From positions 1 through 35,298 of the forward strand of contig CAJUCA010000031.1 in the NCBI GenBank assembly GCA_910585265.1: a stretch of DNA of 35,298 nt. Direction: 5' to 3'. The DNA is from an uncultured Oscillospiraceae bacterium. Its GTDB lineage: Bacteria > Bacillota > Clostridia > Oscillospirales > Oscillospiraceae. The number at the start of each line of letters is the position of its first letter. The first letter of the stretch is position 1. Below are positions 30,288 through 35,298 of this stretch, piece by piece. The notes under the pieces are model-generated. The model searched no databases and was not told the origin of the DNA. It saw only the letters and a program-made list of their open reading frames with translations. The translations under genes and the position numbers were made by a program.

Positions 30288-31076
30288 ATGGAACCGGACT
30301 ATTTAAGGGAATTTTACGAGGTCCATTGTGACGAGGACGCCCGGCTGAGAAGCCGCTGCGGTATGGTGGAGTTCCTGACCACCATGCGGTATATCGAAAC
30401 CTACCTGGAGCCGGGGGATCGGATCATTGAGATCGGCGCGGGTACGGGCCGCTACTCCCACGCGCTGGCCCAGGCGGGGCATTCCGTGGACGCGGTGGAG
30501 CTGCTGGAACATAATATAAAGGTATTCCGGCGCAGCACCCTCCCCGGCGAGCCTGTCACCGTCCGGCAGGGAAACGCCCTGGATCTGTCCGGGTTCCCCG
30601 ATGATTTCTATGACATCACCCTCCTTCTGGGGCCCCTGTACCACCTGTACACGGTGGCGGAGCAGAAAAAGGCTCTCACCGAGGCCCTGCGGGTGACAAA
30701 ACCGGGCGGGGTGGTGTTCGCCGCCTACTGCGGCAGCGACGCCACCGCCATCCAATACTGCTTTGTCAGGGGAATGTTCCAGGACCCCCATTACAGGGCC
30801 TTGGCGGACCCGGTGACCTTCAAGCTGCACTCCAACCCGGCGGAGGTGTTCGCCCTCCACCGCCGGGAGGACATCGACGCCCTGATGGACGGCCTGCCCG
30901 TCCGCCGCCTGCACTTCGTGGGCACGGACATGGCTGCCTGCTACCTGCGGGACGCCATCGGACAGATGGAGGAGGAGCTGTACGCGCTGTACCTCCGCTA
31001 CCACTTCGCCATCTGCGAACGGCCCGACCTGGTGGGCGCGTCCAACCACTTTTTAGACGTGTTCCGGAAACTGTAA
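30288..31076 (+). CDS. SAM-dependent class I methyltransferase (262 aa)
   Basis: Rossmann methyltransferase: motif I IIEIGAGTGRYSHALAQAG, acidic end DAVELLEHN, motif post-I RQGNALDLSGFPDDFYDITLLLGPLYHL, and motif ALRVTKPGGVVFAAYCG. The ATG at 30288 has ACAGGAGG just upstream. It lies 43 nt after trpX and about 54 nt before the permease, so it is carried inside the T-box transporter operon. The substrate is not recognisable. It could be a passenger gene, or modify a small molecule related to the imported one (speculative). Confidence 0.88.
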   Translation: MEPDYLREFYEVHCDEDARLRSRCGMVEFLTTMRYIETYLEPGDRIIEIGAGTGRYSHALAQAGHSVDAVELLEHNIKVFRRSTLPGEPVTVRQGNALDLSGFPDDFYDITLLLGPLYHLYTVAEQKKALTEALRVTKPGGVVFAAYCGSDATAIQYCFVRGMFQDPHYRALADPVTFKLHSNPAEVFALHRREDIDALMDGLPVRRLHFVGTDMAACYLRDAIGQMEEELYALYLRYHFAICERPDLVGASNHFLDVFRKL

Positions 31077-31111
31077 ACGGCCCCGCCCCCGGCCCCGCCG
31101 GGGGTGGCCGT
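31077..31111. repeat. GC-rich hairpin inside the transporter operon
   Basis: ACGGCC...GGCCGT arms with an internal CCCCCGGC/GCCGGGGG stem. There is no T-run. It lies between the methyltransferase stop and the permease RBS, and may act on mRNA decay or processing. Confidence 0.65.
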
Positions 31112-31130
31112 ATGAGAGGAGCTGAACCCT

Positions 31131-32069
31131 GTGGGTTCCCTACTGTTAATCTCCCAGACCGCCCTGGAGCTGGGCTTTCAGTACGCCCTGGTGGCCATGG
31201 CCCTGTTTTTGAGCTACCGCGTCCTGGACATCGCCGACCTGACCACCGATGGCGGCTTCGTCTTAGGCGCGGCGGTGTCGGTGACGGTGACGGCGGCGGG
31301 CCATCCCGTCCTCGCCATCCCGGCGGCTATGCTGGCGGGGGCCTGCGCCGGGTTCGTCACCGCCTTCCTCCAGACCCGCATGGGGGTGCCCTCCATCCTG
31401 GCGGGCATCATCACCAACACGGGGCTGTACACCGTCAACCTGATGGCCATGGGCTGGAGGTCCAGCGCGAGCCTGATGAAGAAGGACACCATCTTCTCCC
31501 TGTCCAAGGGCCTGTTCGCGGGCACCCCGCTGGACGGCTTCTGGGGCCAGTGGTACGAGCTGATCCTGTCCGCCGCCGTCACCATCCTGGCGGGGGTGGT
31601 CCTCTACCTGTTCCTGGGCACCCGGCTGGGGCTGTCCATACGGGCCACCGGGGACAACCGGGACATGGTGCGGGCCTCCTCCGTCAACCCCACCTTCACC
31701 ATCACCGTGGGGCTGTGCTTCGCCAACGCCCTCACCGCCCTGTCCGGGGCGGTGGTGGGCCAGTACCAGCGCACCGTGGACATGGGCTCCGGCACCGGAA
31801 TCGTGGTCATTGGGCTGGCCTGCCTCATCATCGGGGAGACGGTGGTGGGCCGCCGGGGCATGGGCCGGGGGATTCTCGCCGTCATGGCAGGCTCCATCAT
31901 TTACCGCTTTATCTACGCCATCGTGTTCTATACCAAGGTGGTGCCGGTGGACTGCCTGAAGCTGCTCACCGCCGCCGTGGTGGCCCTGGCCATCGCCGCC
32001 CCCACCCTGAGAGCGGGCGCGGGCCTGCAAAAGCGGAAGCTGGCCGCGGGCCGGAAGGAGGGACGCTGA
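31131..32069 (+). CDS. trpY: ABC transporter permease, TrpY type (312 aa)
   Basis: Multi-pass membrane protein of the COG4120 family that pairs with COG2984 binding proteins. About eight hydrophobic helices are seen, e.g. LGFQYALVAMALFLSYRVL, GGFVLGAAVSVTVTA, LAGACAGFVTAFLQ and VTILAGVVLYLFLG. A permease loop reads GLSIRATGDNRDMVRASSVN. The GTG start at 31131 has AGGAG about 10 nt upstream. It ends 1 nt before the ATPase gene. It forms the membrane channel of the probable tryptophan importer. Confidence 0.92.
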   Translation: MGSLLLISQTALELGFQYALVAMALFLSYRVLDIADLTTDGGFVLGAAVSVTVTAAGHPVLAIPAAMLAGACAGFVTAFLQTRMGVPSILAGIITNTGLYTVNLMAMGWRSSASLMKKDTIFSLSKGLFAGTPLDGFWGQWYELILSAAVTILAGVVLYLFLGTRLGLSIRATGDNRDMVRASSVNPTFTITVGLCFANALTALSGAVVGQYQRTVDMGSGTGIVVIGLACLIIGETVVGRRGMGRGILAVMAGSIIYRFIYAIVFYTKVVPVDCLKLLTAAVVALAIAAPTLRAGAGLQKRKLAAGRKEGR

Positions 32070-32070
32070 T

Positions 32071-32871
32071 ATGCTGCGGGTGGACAACATCTCCAAGACC
32101 TTCAATCCCGGCACCGTCAACGAAAAGACGGCCCTGGACCGCCTCTCCCTCCATCTGGCCCCCGGCGACTTCGCCGCCGTCATTGGCTCCAACGGGGCGG
32201 GGAAATCCACCCTGCTCAACGCCGTGGCGGGCAGCTTCACCGTGGACTCCGGCTCCATCACCCTGGGGGGCCGGGACGTGACTTTCGTGCCCAACCACAG
32301 GCGCAGCCGGGTCATCGGGCGGCTGTTCCAGGACCCCCTCCGGGGCACCGCCCCCTCCCTCACCATCGAGGAGAACCTGGCTCTGGCCTACCTCCGCTCG
32401 TCGGAGGGCACCGCCCCCCTGAGCCGCATCCGCAGAAAGGACAAGGAGTTCTTCGCCCAGCGGCTGGAGCTGCTGGGCATGGGGCTGGAGGACCGGATGC
32501 GCCAGCCGGTGGGGCTGCTGTCCGGCGGACAGCGGCAGGCCCTCACCCTGCTGATGGCCACCCTGGTCACCCCCAAGCTGCTGCTGCTGGACGAGCACAC
32601 CGCCGCCCTGGATCCCGCCACGGCGGAAAAGGTGCTGGAGCTCACCCGCTCCATGGTGGCGGAGCACCAGATCACCTGCCTGATGGTCACCCACAATATG
32701 CGCCAGGCCCTGGAGCTGGGCAGCCGGACGCTGATGATGTCCGGGGGGCGGATTGTGCTGGATGTGTCCGGGGAGGAGCGGGCGGGCATGACGGTAGAGG
32801 ATCTGCTGGCCCGGTTCAAGGCGGGCACGGGAACGGATCTGGACAACGACCGGATGCTGCTGTCCGACTAA
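32071..32871 (+). CDS. trpZ: ABC transporter ATP-binding protein, TrpZ type (266 aa)
   Basis: Complete nucleotide-binding domain: Walker A GSNGAGKST, Q-loop LFQDPLRG, signature LSGGQRQALTL, Walker B LLLLDEHTAALD, H-loop MVTHNM. The COG1101-like features (RIRRKDKEFFAQRLELLGMGLEDRM insert and LDVSGEERAGMTVEDLL tail) fit the ATPase of TrpXYZ-type systems. The ATG at 32071 is coupled to the permease stop. Last gene of the T-box operon. Confidence 0.94.
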   Translation: MLRVDNISKTFNPGTVNEKTALDRLSLHLAPGDFAAVIGSNGAGKSTLLNAVAGSFTVDSGSITLGGRDVTFVPNHRRSRVIGRLFQDPLRGTAPSLTIEENLALAYLRSSEGTAPLSRIRRKDKEFFAQRLELLGMGLEDRMRQPVGLLSGGQRQALTLLMATLVTPKLLLLDEHTAALDPATAEKVLELTRSMVAEHQITCLMVTHNMRQALELGSRTLMMSGGRIVLDVSGEERAGMTVEDLLARFKAGTGTDLDNDRMLLSD

Positions 32872-32879
32872 AAGCGCAG

Positions 32880-32907
32880 ACGCCCCCCGGCGTGAGCCGG
32901 GGGGCGT
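32880..32907. terminator. Bidirectional stem-loop between trpZ and the helicase-loader gene
   Basis: 12-bp perfect arms ACGCCCCCCGGC (32880-32891) and its complement (32896-32907) around GTGA. The T-tracts are weak: TTCCTTGCTGTTT rightward, CTGCGCTTTTA leftward. It lies between convergent operons. Confidence 0.7.
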
Positions 32908-32918
32908 TCCTTGCTGTT

Positions 32919-33923
32919 TCACAGGCGGGCCAGCCGCAGATCGTCCCCGTAGAAGGTGATCTCCCAGTACAGCCCCCCGATCCGGGAGGCCAGCTGGGGG
33001 CCGTACCGCTCGCCAATCTCCGCCGCGGACAGGTTGGTGGAGATGATGGTGTGCCGCCCGGTCTGGAGGCGGCCGTTCACTACCTCGTACAGGGCGGACT
33101 GGGACAGGGCGTTGTTGAACTCGCTGCCCAAATCGTCCAGGATCAGCAGATCACAGTTCAGATACCGCCGGGTGTCGTCCCGGGCCTGCCGCTCCAGTCC
33201 GGCGTCCCGGGCGAACCGCTGATCCTTAAAGGCGGCGAACAGGCTGATGGCGGTGTCGTACACCACGGAATAGCCCCGGCGGGCCACCTCCCGGGCGATA
33301 CAGCCGGACAGGAAGGTCTTGCCCAGCCCGGTGCCCCCGGACAGAAGCAGGTTCTTGTCCTGGAATTCGGGAAACTGGCGGGCGTATCCCTCGCAAACCG
33401 CCGTCACCCGGCGCATATTTTCCCGGGGGGACCGCCTGCCGTTCCAGGGGCGGTCGCTGTAAACGTCCAGCCGCAGGTGGTCGAAGTCCTGCTCCTCGGT
33501 GAGGTTGAGCAGGGCGGTGAGGGCCTTGATCTGCTCCTGGGCGCACAGCTCCCGCAGGCAGGCGCACATACGCCCGTCCTCTCCCCAGCCCCGGCCGCCG
33601 CACCGGGGGCAGACGGGGACGGCGTCCAGCGCGTCCGGGCCATAGCCCAGCTTTGCCAGCAGCCCGGTCCGCTCCGCCTGGAGGGCCTCGTTCCGGGCAC
33701 GGATGGCGGCGATCTCCGGGCCGTCCGCCGCCACCGGCCTGCCCCCGGCGGCCAGCCGGGCCAGATCCGCCATGGTGCCCCGGAGGGCGGCGTCCAGCTG
33801 GCGCAGGCGGGGCTCCTTTGCGTACAGCTCCCGCTCCCGCTCAAAGCGGCGGTGTTCCGCGCTGTCCCGGCGGCGTTCCAGCCGGGCCAGGGCCTTTTGT
33901 ACCACGGTTGGCTCATAGGACAT
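32919..33923 (-). CDS. dnaC: DnaI/DnaC-type replicative helicase loader ATPase (334 aa)
   Basis: An N-terminal charged, coiled-coil region (about 1-95) is followed by a zinc motif CPRCGGRGWGEDGRMCAC. The AAA+ core has Walker A LSGGTGLGKTFL (about 200) and Walker B LLILDDLGSEF. Sensor 1 is TIISTNLSAAEIGERYG, and the arginine region LASRIGG follows. It loads the replicative helicase at the origin or at restart sites. Its start lies 3 nt after the dnaD stop, so the pair is one operon, as in many Firmicutes (dnaB/dnaD-dnaI). I use dnaC as a family name; dnaI would be equally fair. Confidence 0.95.
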   Translation of the reverse strand: MSYEPTVVQKALARLERRRDSAEHRRFERERELYAKEPRLRQLDAALRGTMADLARLAAGGRPVAADGPEIAAIRARNEALQAERTGLLAKLGYGPDALDAVPVCPRCGGRGWGEDGRMCACLRELCAQEQIKALTALLNLTEEQDFDHLRLDVYSDRPWNGRRSPRENMRRVTAVCEGYARQFPEFQDKNLLLSGGTGLGKTFLSGCIAREVARRGYSVVYDTAISLFAAFKDQRFARDAGLERQARDDTRRYLNCDLLILDDLGSEFNNALSQSALYEVVNGRLQTGRHTIISTNLSAAEIGERYGPQLASRIGGLYWEITFYGDDLRLARL

Positions 33924-33926
33924 GGG

Positions 33927-34892
33927 CTATCCCCTGCCTTTCTCCTGCTTCTCCCAAAATTCGTCCAGCCTGCTGTTGTTTTTGTCAATGCGCTCCTGGG
34001 TGGGCTGGACGTCCTGGGGCCGTCCCGGGGCGGGCCTTCCGGGGCGGGCCGGGGGCCTGTCCCCCGCCTCCACCTGCTGGGGCGTCCGGAACCCGGCGGC
34101 GTGCCAGGACTGCAAAATCTTATTGGCATAGGGCCAGTTCATGGCCCCCTTTTTGTAGACCGTGCGCTCGTAGGCCATGCGGATCAGCTCCACGCTGAGG
34201 CCCATATCCACCCACCCGGCGATGTACTCCCGCTCCCGGCCCACGGCGGGGCGGCGTTCCGCCACCCCCAGGCTGGACAGGATCTCCCACTCCCGCCCGT
34301 CCACCTGCTCCTCCCGGCGCAGGTAGTCCTCCGCCCGCTCCAGGGTGTCCACCCCCAGGCGTTTCCAGCGGAAGGCCTCCTTCTGGATCTGGGGCAGGCG
34401 GGGGCTGGCGGCGGGGTTGTTCTTCTGGCGGCGGTCCCGGCGGACGCACCAGCCCGCCAGCAGGAGGATCACCTCGGCGGGCAAGGCCAGGTAGTCGTAC
34501 ATGGTGTACAGGCACCGCAGGTCGCTGTCGGACAGCACCCGGCCCAGCAGGCCCTCCAGCTCCCGGCACAGGCCCCGGAAGCCCGGCTCCCGCTCCATGG
34601 CGGCGGCGATCTCGGCCCGGCCGTACTCCGGCGGGCGGCTGTCCTCCCGGGGGACGGGGGCGGAGACGCTGTCCCTGGGCTGGGCCAGCCCCAGGGCGGA
34701 CAGGCGGGCCCAGGCGGGGGCCAGCCGTTCCTCCCCCCAGCGCAGGGCGGCGGCGGCCTGGGCCGGGTCCCCGCCCCGCTCCAGCAGGGCCAGGTAGAGC
34801 AGGGCCCCGTCCCCATCGCCGGACTCCACCAGCAGGCGGGCGGCCTGGGCGGACATGGACAGGATTTCATTGGGCAGCAGCAGCGCGGACAC
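33927..34892 (-). CDS. DnaD domain-containing replication initiation protein (321 aa)
   Basis: An N-terminal winged-helix-like part (about 1-90) precedes a DnaB_2/DnaD C-terminal domain with LEGLLGRVLSDSDLRCLYTMYDYLALPAEVILLLAGWC. A second, related segment is VELIRMAYERTVYKKGAMNWPYANKILQSWHAAG, typical of DnaD-like proteins. A Pro/Arg linker and a charged tail (RIDKNNSRLDEFWEKQEKG) end it. The GTG start at 34892 has GGAGGG 6-8 nt upstream. It acts with the loader encoded next to it in helicase recruitment (family knowledge). Confidence 0.9.
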   Translation of the reverse strand: MSALLLPNEILSMSAQAARLLVESGDGDGALLYLALLERGGDPAQAAAALRWGEERLAPAWARLSALGLAQPRDSVSAPVPREDSRPPEYGRAEIAAAMEREPGFRGLCRELEGLLGRVLSDSDLRCLYTMYDYLALPAEVILLLAGWCVRRDRRQKNNPAASPRLPQIQKEAFRWKRLGVDTLERAEDYLRREEQVDGREWEILSSLGVAERRPAVGREREYIAGWVDMGLSVELIRMAYERTVYKKGAMNWPYANKILQSWHAAGFRTPQQVEAGDRPPARPGRPAPGRPQDVQPTQERIDKNNSRLDEFWEKQEKGRG

Positions 34893-34946
34893 GGCGTTCC
34901 CTCCCTTCCGCGGCGGGTGATCCGCCCACAGGGGCGGTGAACTTCT

Positions 34947-34975
34947 ATTCTACAGGAAAACCGAAAAAAAATCAA
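34947..34975 (-). promoter_or_regulatory. Promoter for the dnaD-loader operon
   Basis: Minus strand TTGATT (34970-34975), 17-bp spacer, TAGAAT (34947-34952), about 55 bp before the dnaD GTG. Confidence 0.75.
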
Positions 34976-34998
34976 CTGGCGCGTTGGGGCGCGCCCTC

Positions 34999-35027
34999 TT
35001 GACAAATAGGCGGCGAGGCACTATAAT
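34999..35027 (+). promoter_or_regulatory. Consensus promoter for tRNA-Leu
   Basis: TTGACA (34999-35004), 17-bp spacer, TATAAT (35022-35027), 30 bp before the tRNA. Divergent from the dnaD promoter. Confidence 0.93.
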
Positions 35028-35057
35028 AGGGAGGTCGCCTGAGTTGGGCGGCGATTT

Positions 35058-35143
35058 GCGGATGTGCTGGAACTGGTAGACTGGCCAGCTTGAGGTGCTG
35101 GTGGCTTATGGCCGTACGGGTTCGAGTCCCGTCATCCGCACCA
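35058..35143 (+). tRNA. tRNA-Leu (anticodon GAG)
   Basis: Acceptor GCGGATG / CATCCGC plus ACCA, anticodon stem CCAGC/GCTGG with loop TTGAGGT (GAG), a long variable arm (TGGCTTATGGCCGT) as in class II tRNAs, T-arm ACGGG-TTCGAGT-CCCGT. 86 nt with CCA. Confidence 0.96.
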
Positions 35144-35195
35144 AGTTAACACGATGAAAATGCTATTTACCTCGCAAAGCCAGTGTTTTCAACGG

Positions 35196-35235
35196 TTTGA
35201 CGGCCCTCGGATCAAAAAATCCGGGGGCCGTCAAA
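35196..35235. terminator. Stem-loop after tRNA-Leu
   Basis: 17-bp arms (35196-35212, 35219-35235; TTTGACGGCC...GGCCGTCAAA) with one wobble and a loop of CAAAAA. The plus-strand T-run is absent, but the stem is strong. The remaining 63 bp to the window end show no feature. Confidence 0.65.
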
Positions 35236-35298
35236 AACCTGCTAGTAAGACAATATGAAATGACTCCTCAATCTTGAAAAGCGTGGATTAGCCAGTCA

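Noticed and set aside
32892..34940. 682-aa plus-strand ORF
   Set aside because: Shadow of dnaD and the helicase-loader gene, no recognisable motif.

Overview
The window looks like chromosomal DNA of a GC-rich, low-oxygen Firmicute of the Oscillospiraceae type (Flavonifractor / Lawsonibacter / Pseudoflavonifractor-like). This is inferred from the nnrD-lipoprotein-alr-mazF synteny, two T-box leaders, the sortase-assembled pilus locus, DnaD plus a DnaI/DnaC-type loader, and the short palindromic repeats. No species call is possible from the sequence alone.

Layout. (1) 1-4.0 kb, minus strand: nnrD, a LolA-like lipoprotein, alr and mazF form the classical Firmicute group, but without a visible MazE-type antitoxin. 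They are followed by a secreted protein of unknown function whose leader holds a 110-bp tandem repeat. (2) 4.03-8.8 kb, plus strand: a phenylalanine T-box controls a small unknown ORF, pheS and pheT. The 3' end of pheT is duplicated 220 bp downstream with only synonymous changes. (3) 8.8-13.9 kb, minus strand: a compact type-IV-pilus-like cluster (transglutaminase lipoprotein, a frameshifted pilC, four small single-TM proteins, pilT). (4) 14.2-24.0 kb, minus strand: a sortase-dependent pilus operon. It encodes a coiled-coil protein, a dedicated signal peptidase I, a 1333-aa tip adhesin with Cys/His repeats, a major pilin, a class C sortase, an LPQTG minor pilin and a second sortase. Upstream (24.1-24.7 kb) lies an array of about 205-bp repeats. 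On the operon's sense strand each unit contains a conserved block followed by an intrinsic-terminator structure. This is the best candidate here for an undescribed regulatory system.

(5) 25.0-28.4 kb: a densely folded non-coding element, an FAD/Rieske oxidoreductase (minus) and a secreted SLH-like/polysaccharide deacetylase (plus). (6) 28.5-32.9 kb: tRNA-Val (minus), diverging from a tryptophan T-box that controls a TrpXYZ-type ABC transporter with a methyltransferase gene inside the operon. (7) 32.9-35.3 kb: dnaD and the helicase-loader gene (minus), then tRNA-Leu (plus).

A family of 160-bp non-autonomous palindromic elements runs through the window: three complete copies, and a fourth complete copy preceded by a partial one. 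All complete copies are flanked by a TAA/TTA target duplication. Two of them sit exactly in the TAA stop codon of an operon gene, so the gene keeps its length. Two copies 10 kb apart differ at about one base, so the family has moved recently.
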